Below are positions 16,847-24,772 of a stretch of 34,025 bases of DNA, one piece after another. The notes beneath the pieces were generated by a model. The model worked only from the letters and a program-made list of their open reading frames with translations. It was not told the origin of the DNA and made no database searches. Location of the stretch: positions 79,944 through 113,968 of the forward strand of contig CACMMU010000001.1 in NCBI GenBank assembly GCA_902614835.1, in the 5' to 3' direction. Made by a program: the position numbers and the translations under genes. Origin of the DNA: an uncultured Pelagibacteraceae bacterium. GTDB taxonomy: Bacteria; Pseudomonadota; Alphaproteobacteria; Pelagibacterales; Pelagibacteraceae. Each line of letters starts with the position of its first letter. The first letter of the stretch is position 1.

Positions 16847-18158
16847 TTTCTAGCTCCTCGATTTTAACTGAACTCTCATTTCCGCTTTCTAAATTTTTTA
16901 AAGTAACTTTTCCTGATTTTATTTCATTTTCACCATACAAAATAACTGCTGGGGATCCTAACTTGTTTGCATATTCCATTTGTTTTTTTAACTTGCCCTC
17001 TCCTGGATAAATTTCTGAACTGATATTCGAGACTCTAAGTTTATTTAGTATATCTACATATTCCTTAATTTTGCTCTTATCAAAAACACATATAACGACT
17101 GGCCGTGTAGAATTTATTTTAAAATCTTTTTTCTGCATCAAAGCAAATACAAGTCTATCTAGACCGATTGATATTCCGGTTGAGGGACAATCTAAATTTC
17201 CAAAATTACTAACAAGATTATCATACCTTCCTCCTCCGCCTATCGATCCAAATTGAATGTTCTGTCCTTTTGAATTTTTTACTTGAAAATTTAAATTAAC
17301 CTCAAAAATAGGTCCCGTGTAGTATTCCAGTCCTCTTATAACTGATGGGTCAAATTTATAATTCTTAAAATTGTAAGCCTCGAACACTTTTAGAATTTCT
17401 AAAACATCTTCGCTATCAGGAATTTTAGACCTCAAAGTAGACTCGATTGTTTTGATCTGGTCATCACTAAGATTTGCTCCCTTTGTGTAATCTCCCGATT
17501 TATCTTTCCGACCTTCGCCGAGAAGTTTTTTTGCCTCCTCCCAACCAAGTCTGTCAATTTTATCTAGGGCTCGCAGCGTAGTTGAAATTTTATCTCTCGA
17601 TGTAATTTTCAACTTTTCGAATAATTTATCTGTTAATTTTCTAGAAGAAATTTTTACAGTATAATCTTTTTTATCTAAACCACACTTTTCTAATATCTCA
17701 GAAATTAATACACAAAGCTCTGCGTCTGCTTGTAAATTTTTTGTTCCCACGTAGTCAGCATCAAATTGTAAAAATTCTCTAAATCTTCCCGGCCCAGGTT
17801 TCTCATTTCTCCAAACAGAACCTAATTGGTAACGCTTGAATGGTTTGGGTATTTCAAGATAATTTTTTGCAACATATCTTGCTAAAGGAGCAGTAAGATC
17901 ATAACGAAGTGACATCCATTTATTTTCATCTTTAAAAGAAAATACTCCAGAATCTGGCCTTTCCTTATCAGGTAAAAATTTTCCAATACTATCCGTATAC
18001 TCGAAGCTAGGTGTTTCGAGATATTGAAAACCGTACTTAATCATAACTTCTTTAATTTTAGAAATTACAAAGTCACGGATTAATAATTCTTTTTCTTGTC
18101 TGTCTACAAAACCTAAAGGTAGTTCCTTAGAAGGTTTTATTTTTTTATCTTTTACCAT
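16824..18158 (-). CDS. hisS: histidine--tRNA ligase (divergent alphaproteobacterial type)
   Basis: Charges tRNA-His. The frame stays open upstream to 18188, but that part is the tRNA-His gene read through. The ATG at 18158, 3 nt after the tRNA CCA end, gives a 444-residue protein starting MVKDKKIKPSKELPLGF. Motif 2 reads VWRNEKPGPGRFREFLQFDADYVG-like rather than the usual FRHERPQKGRYRQFHQ, the mark of the divergent HisRS that recognises tRNA-His without G-1. Also seen: SLRYDLTAPLARY, the histidine-site GLEYYTGPIFEV, GGGGRYDNL, and the C-terminal anticodon-binding domain from about residue 345. No Shine-Dalgarno site is possible in the 3-nt gap, so translation either reads a pre-tRNA leader or starts leaderless. 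Confidence 0.95.
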   Translation of the reverse strand: MVKDKKIKPSKELPLGFVDRQEKELLIRDFVISKIKEVMIKYGFQYLETPSFEYTDSIGKFLPDKERPDSGVFSFKDENKWMSLRYDLTAPLARYVAKNYLEIPKPFKRYQLGSVWRNEKPGPGRFREFLQFDADYVGTKNLQADAELCVLISEILEKCGLDKKDYTVKISSRKLTDKLFEKLKITSRDKISTTLRALDKIDRLGWEEAKKLLGEGRKDKSGDYTKGANLSDDQIKTIESTLRSKIPDSEDVLEILKVFEAYNFKNYKFDPSVIRGLEYYTGPIFEVNLNFQVKNSKGQNIQFGSIGGGGRYDNLVSNFGNLDCPSTGISIGLDRLVFALMQKKDFKINSTRPVVICVFDKSKIKEYVDILNKLRVSNISSEIYPGEGKLKKQMEYANKLGSPAVILYGENEIKSGKVTLKNLESGNESSVKIEELENEIKKLL

Positions 18159-18161
18159 TTT

Positions 18162-18238
18162 TGGTACAGCAGGGTGGATTCGAACCACCGACCCCTAGTT
18201 CCACAAACTAGTGCTCTAACCAACTGAGCTACTGCTGC
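18162..18238 (-). tRNA. tRNA-His (anticodon GTG)
   Basis: A complete cloverleaf of 77 nt with encoded CCA: acceptor GCAGCAG/CTGCTGT, D-stem GCTC/GAGC, anticodon stem CTAGT/ACTAG around TTGTGGA (anticodon GTG), T-stem GGTGG/CCACC with TTCGAAT loop. The first acceptor pair is G1:U72, the discriminator is A73, and the base at -1 is T, so the usual bacterial G-1:C73 pair is absent. Caulobacter-type alphaproteobacterial tRNA-His shares these traits, with U72 and A73 read by the divergent HisRS. Its own synthetase gene starts 3 nt downstream on the same strand. Confidence 0.97.
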
Positions 18239-18296
18239 ATAACTCCTTTTTATATTAATTGTTTATAAAATTATATTTTAAATATGTAGTGATTTA

Positions 18297-18332
18297 GCTA
18301 AGCAATAGCTTAGCGTGCACTCTATGAGAGTG
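18297..18332. other. two adjacent perfect hairpins upstream of tRNA-His
   Basis: GCTAAGC-AATA-GCTTAGC (18297-18314) is followed 3 nt later by CACTCT-ATG-AGAGTG (18318-18332). Both stems are perfect and much richer in GC than their surroundings. Neither is followed by a T-run on the minus strand. They sit in the 240-bp gap between csp and tRNA-His and may belong to the leader of the histidine unit or to a small RNA. Confidence 0.5.
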
Positions 18333-18421
18333 TGAATGAGATTTGGTTGTGTTTATTCTCGTTAACATTTTCAATTCTTTTAACAAATTATAAATTAATT
18401 TCAACCCTAGATTATTGGGAC

Positions 18422-18440
18422 AAAAACCTAAATCTTAGGT
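18422..18440 (-). terminator. possible weak terminator after csp, inside a larger stem
   Basis: On the minus strand ACCTAA-GAT-TTAGGT is followed by four more T, about 38 nt after the csp stop. An outer stem ATTGGG (18414-18419) / CCCAAT (18450-18455) encloses it. The stem is short and AT-rich, so efficiency is uncertain. Confidence 0.4.
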
Positions 18441-18478
18441 AACCATTGCCCCAATTAATTTTGTGCTGGTAATAAGAT

Positions 18479-18688
18479 TTAAGATGTTTTCTGTAGATTT
18501 ACCGCGGCAGGTCCCTTTTCGCCGTTCTCCACATCAAAAGTAAGTTCATCACCTTCGTTTAAATATTTTAAACCGGCTGCTCTTACTGCTGAAGAATGAA
18601 CGAAAACGTCTTTCTCTTTATCTTCCCTTTCAATAAAACCATAACCTTTAGTTCCATTGAACCACTTTACTTTGCCTTTTAGACTCAT
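18479..18688 (-). CDS. cold-shock domain protein (CspA family)
   Basis: A 69-residue single cold-shock domain: [17 protein letters not shown] contains RNP1 (KGYGFIE), DVFVHSSAV holds RNP2, and the ending GPAAVNLQK is typical. It binds single-stranded RNA/DNA and acts as an RNA chaperone. The RNP1 form with Glu and two Lys-Glu pairs is standard for alphaproteobacteria. A weak site (AAGGAA) precedes the ATG. The promoter at 18746-18772 and a perfect 25-nt palindrome at its predicted start point suggest control through the 5' leader. Whether it is cold-induced cannot be told. Confidence 0.93.
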   Translation of the reverse strand: MSLKGKVKWFNGTKGYGFIEREDKEKDVFVHSSAVRAAGLKYLNEGDELTFDVENGEKGPAAVNLQKTS

Positions 18689-18714
18689 TTGTTTTTCCTT
18701 ACTTAGTTTAACTT

Positions 18715-18739
18715 AATATTAGTGAAATTCACTAATATT
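18715..18739 (-). promoter_or_regulatory. perfect 12-1-12 palindrome at the csp transcription start
   Basis: AATATTAGTGAA and its exact complement flank a single central base. It begins about where transcription should start and ends 26 nt before the csp ATG. As RNA it would form a ~10-bp 5'-terminal stem with a 5-nt loop; as DNA it could be a dimeric operator. Confidence 0.65.
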
Positions 18740-18745
18740 GGCTCT

Positions 18746-18772
18746 TTAATATAATAATGTGTAAATTGTCAA
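18746..18772 (-). promoter_or_regulatory. sigma70-type promoter of csp
   Basis: On the minus strand a perfect TTGACA (18772-18767) is followed after 15 bp by TATTAA (18751-18746). The spacer is 2 bp shorter than ideal. The predicted start falls near 18739, the first base of the palindrome. Confidence 0.5.
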
Positions 18773-18825
18773 GCTAATGATTGGGTTTTAAATAAAAAAA
18801 TTCAAGAAATAACCAATTTGTTACA

Positions 18826-19929
18826 CTAAATCATAAATATTGTGCCCAAAACAAGAATGCTTAAAAGAATAAAAATAATAATTTTTTTGTTTTTGAAGTA
18901 GCTAAATATATTGAAAAATTTGGTTTCGGTGTATCCTAAACCTTTTCCCGTTGTTTCAGCTGATCCTTTAAAGCCTTGATCCCGACCTATTTTTAAAAAC
19001 TTAGTTTTTCTTTGATTATAAATCTGATCACCGGAAAGATTTTCAAAGCTTTTTAAATTTTCTAAAATTGATTTTTTAACATCTGATGCTATTTTATCAT
19101 TATCTCTATGTGCCCCACCAAGTGGTTCTTTTATTACTTCATCGACTACTCCAATTTTAGTTAATTCTTTCGCCGTAAGTTTCATGGCTTCAGCTGCTTC
19201 TAAAGATTTACTTGGGTCACGCCATAAAATCGATGCACATCCCTCTGGCGATATAACTGAATAGATAGAATGCTCTAACATTATAACTTTGTTTGACGAT
19301 GCTAAAGCTATAGCTCCGCCTGAACCTCCTTCTCCGATTATAATTGATATGTTTGGAACCTTTAAGGACATGCAGCATTGTATTGAATTTGCAATTGCTG
19401 CTGCTTGACCTCTTTGCTCTGCACCAATCCCGGGATAAGCTCCTGGTGTGTCTATAAAAGATATTACCGGTATTTTAAAACGATCGGCAAGCATCATGAG
19501 TCTAATACATTTTCTGTAACCCTCAGGTTTCATCATGCCAAAGTTTCTATCTAATCGTGAGTTTAAATCTTCCCCTTTTTCTTGTGCTAAAACTAGTACT
19601 GATTTATTTTCAATAAATCCTAACCCCGCAATAATCGACTTATCCTCTCCAAAAAGTCTATCGCCTGAGAGCTGGGTAAAATCTGAAATAATTTTTTTTA
19701 CATAAAAATTTGCTCTAGGTCTATCTTCATGTCTAGCTACTAAAGTCTTTTGCCAACTATTTAAGCTAGTGTAAATTTCGGATAATTTTTCATTTACTTC
19801 TTCTTCAATTTTTTTTATTTTTTTTGTATCTACTTCTGATATTCCATCTTTATCGAACGGATTTTTCGATGCCTCTAAATTATCTTCTAAAGACTTAATT
19901 TCTTTTTCAAAATCTAAATAATTTCTCAT
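18826..19929 (-). CDS. accA: acetyl-CoA carboxylase carboxyltransferase subunit alpha, with C-terminal membrane segment
   Basis: AccA, with AccD, transfers the carboxyl group from biotin to acetyl-CoA to make malonyl-CoA. The core is standard: an N-terminal coiled helix (DFEKEIKSLEDNL), RPRANFYVKKI, GDRLFGEDKSIIAGLG, NFGMMKPEGYRKCIRLM, FIDTPGAYPGIGAEQRGQ, IGEGGSGGAIAL and ISPEGCASILWRD. A normal AccA ends near KFLKIGR (about residue 317). This one runs to 367, with a linker and then KKIIIFILLSILVLGTIFMI, a clear hydrophobic helix that would anchor it in the inner membrane. It has no promoter-like signal in common with csp, and its start is divergent from glcB across 97 bp. No Shine-Dalgarno site was seen. 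Confidence 0.94.
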   Translation of the reverse strand: MRNYLDFEKEIKSLEDNLEASKNPFDKDGISEVDTKKIKKIEEEVNEKLSEIYTSLNSWQKTLVARHEDRPRANFYVKKIISDFTQLSGDRLFGEDKSIIAGLGFIENKSVLVLAQEKGEDLNSRLDRNFGMMKPEGYRKCIRLMMLADRFKIPVISFIDTPGAYPGIGAEQRGQAAAIANSIQCCMSLKVPNISIIIGEGGSGGAIALASSNKVIMLEHSIYSVISPEGCASILWRDPSKSLEAAEAMKLTAKELTKIGVVDEVIKEPLGGAHRDNDKIASDVKKSILENLKSFENLSGDQIYNQRKTKFLKIGRDQGFKGSAETTGKGLGYTETKFFNIFSYFKNKKIIIFILLSILVLGTIFMI

Positions 19930-20026
19930 AAATTCGAAGTAAAAATAATATTAAGAAATTGAATAAAATTCAAATGTGTCAATAAATTGGTAGCAAATTA
20001 CTAAATATCTGGTTTATTATGAGATT

Positions 20027-22171
20027 ATGAAAAAAACCAGAGTTGGAAACCTTAATATTGATGATCGATTTATCAAATTTATCGATGATGAGGCTATTAA
20101 AGGCACAGGTATAGATAGAGATAATTTCTGGTCTGGCTTTGATAAAGCAGTTCATGAATTAGCTCCTATAAATAAAAAATTACTACAAAAGAGAGATGAA
20201 ATTCAAAAAAAAATAGATGAATGGCATTTGTTAAATAAAGGTAATTCTTTTGATGAAAAGAAATACTTTAATTTTTTAAAATCAATAGGATATATGGTTG
20301 AACAAAAAGAAGATTTTAAAATTAATACATCAAACGTTGATGAAGAAATTGCTACTATAGCTGGACCTCAGTTGGTTGTTCCTGTTGATAATGCTCGTTA
20401 CGCATTAAATGCTGCAAATGCTAGATGGGGAAGTTTGTACGATGCGCTTTACGGGACTGATGCCACTCCAGGAAATAAAGGTAAAGAATATAATGAGGAA
20501 AGAGGTTATGCGGTTATAAGTTATGTTAGAAATTTTTTAGATGAATCTGTCCCTATTTCAAATGCAAAATGGAATGAAGTAAAAAAATTTAAAATAGAAG
20601 ATGATAAACTTGTTTTATTTTTTACAAGTGAAAAATACTTTCTTAAAAACAATGATCAATTTATTGGCTTTCAGGGAGAAAAAAATAGTCCAAAATCAAT
20701 TTTGTTAAAAAATAACAATCTGCATATAGACATAGTAATTGATTCAAATAGTAGAGTTGGAAAGATGGACTCAGCAAATATAAGTGATGTTATTATTGAA
20801 TCCGCAATTTCTACTATTGTGGACAATGAAGATTCTGTAGCTGCCGTTGATGGAGAAGATAAAATTAAATGTTACCGTAATTGGTTAGGGTTGATGAAAG
20901 GTGATCTAACAGCAAATATGGAAAAAAATGGAAAAAAGATTGTAAGGAAATTAAATCCTAATCGAAACTATATATCTAAAGATGGAAAAAAAATAAGTTT
21001 GCATGGAAGAGCTCTCCTTCTAAATCGAAACGTGGGTCACCTAATGACAAATCCCGCAATAATTTTGCAAGACGGATCCGAGATTCCCGAGGGTATTTTA
21101 GACGCTTTTGTATCTACCCTATGTGCTATTCATGATTTTAAAAATAAAAATAATTCACGAACCGGATCTTTTTATATTGTCAAACCAAAAATGCACGGCC
21201 CAGAAGAAGTTGCTTTTACTGATAATATTTTTGAAAAAGTTGAGTTGGTATTGGGTTTGAAAAAAAACACTATAAAAGTAGGAATAATGGATGAAGAAAG
21301 AAGAACCACGGTAAATTTAAAAGAATGCATAAGAAAAGTAAAAGAAAGAATTGTTTTTATAAATACTGGCTTTTTAGATAGAACTGGAGACGAAATGCAT
21401 ACCTCGTTTGAAGCCGGACCAATGATTTTCAAAGGAGCAATGAAAAAATCTACATGGCTAAACACATATGAAGACTGGAATGTTGACGTTGGTTTATCTT
21501 GTGGTTTTTCTGGAAAGGCGCAAATAGGAAAAGGAATGTGGGCTATGCCTGATAGGATGGCAGACATGATGAATCAAAAAATATCTCATCCTGAGTCAGG
21601 TGCTAATTGTGCTTGGGTACCTTCCCCTACAGCAGCAACTCTTCATGCTACCCACTACCATAAAATTGATGTTTTTCAGAAACAGAACAAAATAAAATCT
21701 AGAAAAAAAGCCAACCTCGAAAATATATTAAAAATACCAAAAGCAGACAGGCCTAATTGGTCAGTTGAGGATATCAATAAAGAATTAGAAAATAATGCTC
21801 AAGGTATTCTAGGATATGTGGTTAGATGGGTTGATCAAGGAGTTGGTTGCTCCAAAGTACCAGATATAAACGATATAGGTTTGATGGAAGATAGAGCAAC
21901 TTTAAGAATATCATCTCAACATATGGCAAATTGGTTACATCACAATATATGCTCAAAGGATCAGGTTATGAGTGTTATGAAAAAAATGGCAGCAATTGTG
22001 GATCAGCAAAATAAAGAAGATAAAAATTATTTGCCTATGTCCCCAAATTTTGAAAAGTCTGTAGCTTTCACTGCAGCTTGCGACTTGGTATTTAAAGGAA
22101 GAGAACAGCCATCAGGTTATACTGAGCCTATACTTCACAAAAAGAGGTTAGAAAAAAAGTCTAATCGTTAG
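20027..22171 (+). CDS. glcB: malate synthase G
   Basis: Condenses glyoxylate with acetyl-CoA to malate, the second step of the glyoxylate shunt. The 714-residue protein has the type G size (E. coli 723) and motifs: [77 protein letters not shown], and [20 protein letters not shown] with the catalytic Asp of the MEDRATL motif. The 97-bp upstream gap shows neither a clear Shine-Dalgarno site nor a glycine aptamer, although in Pelagibacter ubique this gene is reported to be under a glycine riboswitch. It converges on recR with an 11-bp overlap. Confidence 0.97.
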   Translation: MKKTRVGNLNIDDRFIKFIDDEAIKGTGIDRDNFWSGFDKAVHELAPINKKLLQKRDEIQKKIDEWHLLNKGNSFDEKKYFNFLKSIGYMVEQKEDFKINTSNVDEEIATIAGPQLVVPVDNARYALNAANARWGSLYDALYGTDATPGNKGKEYNEERGYAVISYVRNFLDESVPISNAKWNEVKKFKIEDDKLVLFFTSEKYFLKNNDQFIGFQGEKNSPKSILLKNNNLHIDIVIDSNSRVGKMDSANISDVIIESAISTIVDNEDSVAAVDGEDKIKCYRNWLGLMKGDLTANMEKNGKKIVRKLNPNRNYISKDGKKISLHGRALLLNRNVGHLMTNPAIILQDGSEIPEGILDAFVSTLCAIHDFKNKNNSRTGSFYIVKPKMHGPEEVAFTDNIFEKVELVLGLKKNTIKVGIMDEERRTTVNLKECIRKVKERIVFINTGFLDRTGDEMHTSFEAGPMIFKGAMKKSTWLNTYEDWNVDVGLSCGFSGKAQIGKGMWAMPDRMADMMNQKISHPESGANCAWVPSPTAATLHATHYHKIDVFQKQNKIKSRKKANLENILKIPKADRPNWSVEDINKELENNAQGILGYVVRWVDQGVGCSKVPDINDIGLMEDRATLRISSQHMANWLHHNICSKDQVMSVMKKMAAIVDQQNKEDKNYLPMSPNFEKSVAFTAACDLVFKGREQPSGYTEPILHKKRLEKKSNR

Positions 22172-22769
22172 ATACTGGAACTCTGTTTTTAAAAGCTGAA
22201 ATCAAGGTGCCGTCATCTAGCTGTTCTATTTCACCACCAACAGGCAAACCTTGTCCAAGCTTTGAAATCTTTATTTTATCATTTTTGATAATATCCTCTA
22301 AATAATGAGCCGTAGTTTGCCCTTCGATTGTAGCGCTTGTTGCAATTATAACTTCTTTTATGTTGTTACTTTTAATTCTCTTCACTAGAGAATTTATTAA
22401 CAAATTTTTTTGATTATAATCTTCATTAGGATTTATTGTTCCTCCCAAAATATGAAAGTGGCCTTTAAATATGTCAGAAGAATCTATAACCCACATGTCT
22501 GCTAAATTTTCTACTACACAGATTTTGTCATAATTTTTTTTATTTTCTTCACAAATACATTTATTTTGAGATAACTTGAGGTTTCCACAACTGTCACAAC
22601 GCATTATATTTTTGTAAACACCTGCTAAAGACTTGGCCAAAGGCTTTACCATGTTTTCCTTATTGTTTATTAGTTTTAAGATAATTCTTTTTGCTGATTT
22701 TGGTCCAAGACCCGGCAGTTTGGAAAATTGTTTAATAAGCTCTTCTATCTCTGGAATATGATGTACCAT
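22161..22769 (-). CDS. recR: recombination mediator RecR
   Basis: RecR works with RecO/RecF to load RecA at gaps. The 202-residue protein has the N-terminal helix-hairpin-helix ([16 protein letters not shown]), a four-Cys zinc finger ([16 protein letters not shown]), a Toprim domain ([14 protein letters not shown], the [15 protein letters not shown] segment) and the C-terminal [22 protein letters not shown]. Length is normal. It follows ybaB with no gap (22769/22770), giving the classical dnaX-ybaB-recR order. The 3' end overlaps glcB tail-to-tail. Confidence 0.95.
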   Translation of the reverse strand: MVHHIPEIEELIKQFSKLPGLGPKSAKRIILKLINNKENMVKPLAKSLAGVYKNIMRCDSCGNLKLSQNKCICEENKKNYDKICVVENLADMWVIDSSDIFKGHFHILGGTINPNEDYNQKNLLINSLVKRIKSNNIKEVIIATSATIEGQTTAHYLEDIIKNDKIKISKLGQGLPVGGEIEQLDDGTLISAFKNRVPVSND

Positions 22770-23090
22770 TTAAAAAGGAAGCTTTATATCAAAAGGTAAA
22801 TTAGGCATTCCTGTTGCCTTGGCTATTTCTTCAGATGTTTTTTTTTTTAGTTTATTTTTTGCATCATTGTAAGCTGCAATTATAAGATCGTTTATAATTT
22901 CATCTTTTTCTTTTTTTGCATCTTTATCTACAAATATAGACTTCATTTCATAATCTCCTTTAAGAGTAACTTTGACAAGGCTTCCACCAGAAACACCCTC
23001 GACTTCAATATTTTTTAGATTTTCTTGAACCTCACTCATTTTTTCTTGCATTTTTTTTGCTTGGGATAACATATCATTAAAATTACTCAT
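22770..23090 (-). CDS. ybaB: YbaB/EbfC family nucleoid-associated protein
   Basis: A 106-residue DNA-binding protein of the YbaB/EbfC family, a dimeric tweezer-like fold. Seen: an N-terminal helix MLSQAKKMQEKMSEVQENLKNIEVEG, the GGSLVKVTLKGDYEMKSI strand region, and DLIIAAYNDAKNKL. The length fits (E. coli 109). It overlaps the 3' end of dnaX by 8 bp and abuts recR, as in most bacteria. Its exact role is unsettled; a link to recombination or nucleoid organisation is inferred from the conserved neighbourhood. Confidence 0.93.
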   Translation of the reverse strand: MSNFNDMLSQAKKMQEKMSEVQENLKNIEVEGVSGGSLVKVTLKGDYEMKSIFVDKDAKKEKDEIINDLIIAAYNDAKNKLKKKTSEEIAKATGMPNLPFDIKLPF

Positions 23091-24768
23091 CTTTTTTTCC
23101 TATATTGGTCAAGTCTGCGTCAGGAAATACGCTAAGCATTTCTTTAAATGTTTCACTATTCTTTTCCTGATCCAAAGTTTCTTTTTTTTTATCTAATTTT
23201 TCTTGAAAATAGGTCTTCAAATTTTCCTCTTTACTTAAAGTAATTATCCATCTTGTTTCTGTCCATTTGTGGAGGCATTGGGATAAATTTTTAATAAAAT
23301 TTTTATTTAAATTCTCATTAAAGTTAATCTCAATTTTACCATTTTCAAACTTAGCAACTTTAACATTTCGTTCTAAATCATACTTTAGTTCAATTTCTTT
23401 TTTTTCTTCAGCAATTTTAATTAAATCTGCAAAAGAATTTATTTTAAAATTCTTGATCTCATCTAATTTTTTGAGAGGTTCATTTTTTGTAATTGTTTTT
23501 ACTTGATCGACACTTTTGAGTTGATCTGCCGCAGTATTTCTTGATGCAATAGATTTGTTATTTTTTAATTCACTTTTATCTTCAGCAATATTTTTATTTT
23601 TTGTATTTTCTTTTAAATCTGTTTCTTTATGCATTTCATCAATTTCCTTTACGTGAATTAACTGAATAATATACATCTCAAGTGCAACATTTTCGTTGGA
23701 AACAGTATTTAGATCTTCAATAGTCTTCAAAGTTAATTGCCAAAATAAAGTTAGGTCTTGGATTTTTAATCCTTTGCATGCTTCCTCTATTAAACTTAAT
23801 TCCGACTCGGATATAAATAGCTCTTTATCAATCGGACCAAGATTTATTCTTCTGCTAAATAAATAAATTAGTTCTAAAATATCATTTAAAAAATTTTTAG
23901 GATCAAGGCCTTCGTCAATTAATTCGCCTAAAATTTTTAAAGCTTTATCCTCGTTACCAGCAAATACATGTTGAAGCAATTTTATTGTTTTAGATTTATC
24001 TGCTAGACCTAGCATTTTTCTAACATCTATGTCTGTTATAGTTTCTGATGGTTTCAGGCTTTGAAAAATTAAAGCTCTATCCAATAATGATACAGCATCT
24101 CTCACGGAACCCTCTGAGGCTCTAGCCAATAAATGTAAAGCGTCATCTGATATTTTACCTTTTTCGATTTCTAAAATTTGTTTTAAGTGTTTTGTAATTT
24201 TATCTAAACTTACTCTTTTTAAATCAAATCTTTGGCATCTTGATAATATTGTAACCGGTATTTTTCTGGACTCTGTTGTAGCTAAAATAAACTTTAGTTT
24301 TTGCGGAGGTTCTTCTAAGGTTTTAAGCAAACCATTAAAAGCTTGTTTTGAAAGCATATGAACTTCATCGATTATAAAAACTTTATATTTAGCACTGGTT
24401 GGATTATATTTCGAGCTCTCAATTAGTTCTCTTACATCATCAATTCCAGTTTTTGATGCGGCATCCATTTCAAGAACATCGATATGATTTGAGTTTTCTA
24501 TTTCATTACAATGGTTGCATGGATCTTTTTGATCGCACAAATAATTATTATTTTTATTCTTTGTACAATTTAATGCTTTGGCTATTAGACGAGCTGTTGT
24601 TGTTTTTCCAACACCTCGAATACCTGTCAAAAGATATGCGTTGGGGGTTTTGCCTAGATTAATTCCATTTAAGATGGTTTCGGCTAAAACCTCTTGTCCC
24701 AGTAAATCCTTAAATACTTTCGGTCGATATTTTAAGGCTAAAATTTTAAATGTATTTTTATTTTCCAT
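23083..24768 (-). CDS. dnaX: DNA polymerase III subunit tau/gamma
   Basis: DnaX is the ATPase of the clamp loader and, as tau, links polymerase and helicase. The 561-residue protein has Walker A GIRGVGKTTTAR at 49-60, a zinc module (C68, C78, C84, C87), Walker B IIDEVHML at 132-139, the SRC box at 176-178, domain III to about residue 365, then a charged lysine-rich linker and a divergent tau region. The start is the only Met before the conserved FKILALKYRPKVFKDLLGQ. The ATG lies 4 nt after the SRP RNA 3' end, with no separate promoter or clear ribosome site. At codons 456-457 an A8 tract forms a -1 slippery heptamer with an immediate -1-frame TGA, which would give a 459-residue gamma form. 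Confidence 0.95.
   Translation of the reverse strand: MENKNTFKILALKYRPKVFKDLLGQEVLAETILNGINLGKTPNAYLLTGIRGVGKTTTARLIAKALNCTKNKNNNYLCDQKDPCNHCNEIENSNHIDVLEMDAASKTGIDDVRELIESSKYNPTSAKYKVFIIDEVHMLSKQAFNGLLKTLEEPPQKLKFILATTESRKIPVTILSRCQRFDLKRVSLDKITKHLKQILEIEKGKISDDALHLLARASEGSVRDAVSLLDRALIFQSLKPSETITDIDVRKMLGLADKSKTIKLLQHVFAGNEDKALKILGELIDEGLDPKNFLNDILELIYLFSRRINLGPIDKELFISESELSLIEEACKGLKIQDLTLFWQLTLKTIEDLNTVSNENVALEMYIIQLIHVKEIDEMHKETDLKENTKNKNIAEDKSELKNNKSIASRNTAADQLKSVDQVKTITKNEPLKKLDEIKNFKINSFADLIKIAEEKKEIELKYDLERNVKVAKFENGKIEINFNENLNKNFIKNLSQCLHKWTETRWIITLSKEENLKTYFQEKLDKKKETLDQEKNSETFKEMLSVFPDADLTNIGKKDE
23398..23405 (-). other. candidate programmed frameshift or slippage site (A8) in dnaX
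   Basis: The zero frame reads GAA GAA AAA AAA GAA, containing the heptamer A-AAA-AAA followed by G. A -1 shift (or one extra A in the mRNA) gives Lys-Lys-Arg-Asn then TGA. The shortened product would be 459 residues against 561. I see no strong downstream stem, and A-runs are common in this genome. Confidence 0.35.
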
Positions 24769-24772
24769 ATCA

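Noticed and set aside
18159-18188. N-terminal extension of hisS to 18188
   Set aside because: The extra residues are the tRNA-His gene translated; the ATG at 18158 gives the family-typical N-terminus.
18235-18250. AAAAAGGAG followed by ATGCAGCAGTAG, looking like a ribosome site and start codon at the tRNA-His 5' end
   Set aside because: The spacing is 2 nt, the frame stops after three codons, and the sequence is the tRNA 5' end. Coincidence is the simpler view.
21172-21567. 131-codon minus-strand frame inside malate synthase
   Set aside because: It is a shadow of a strongly conserved gene on the other strand.
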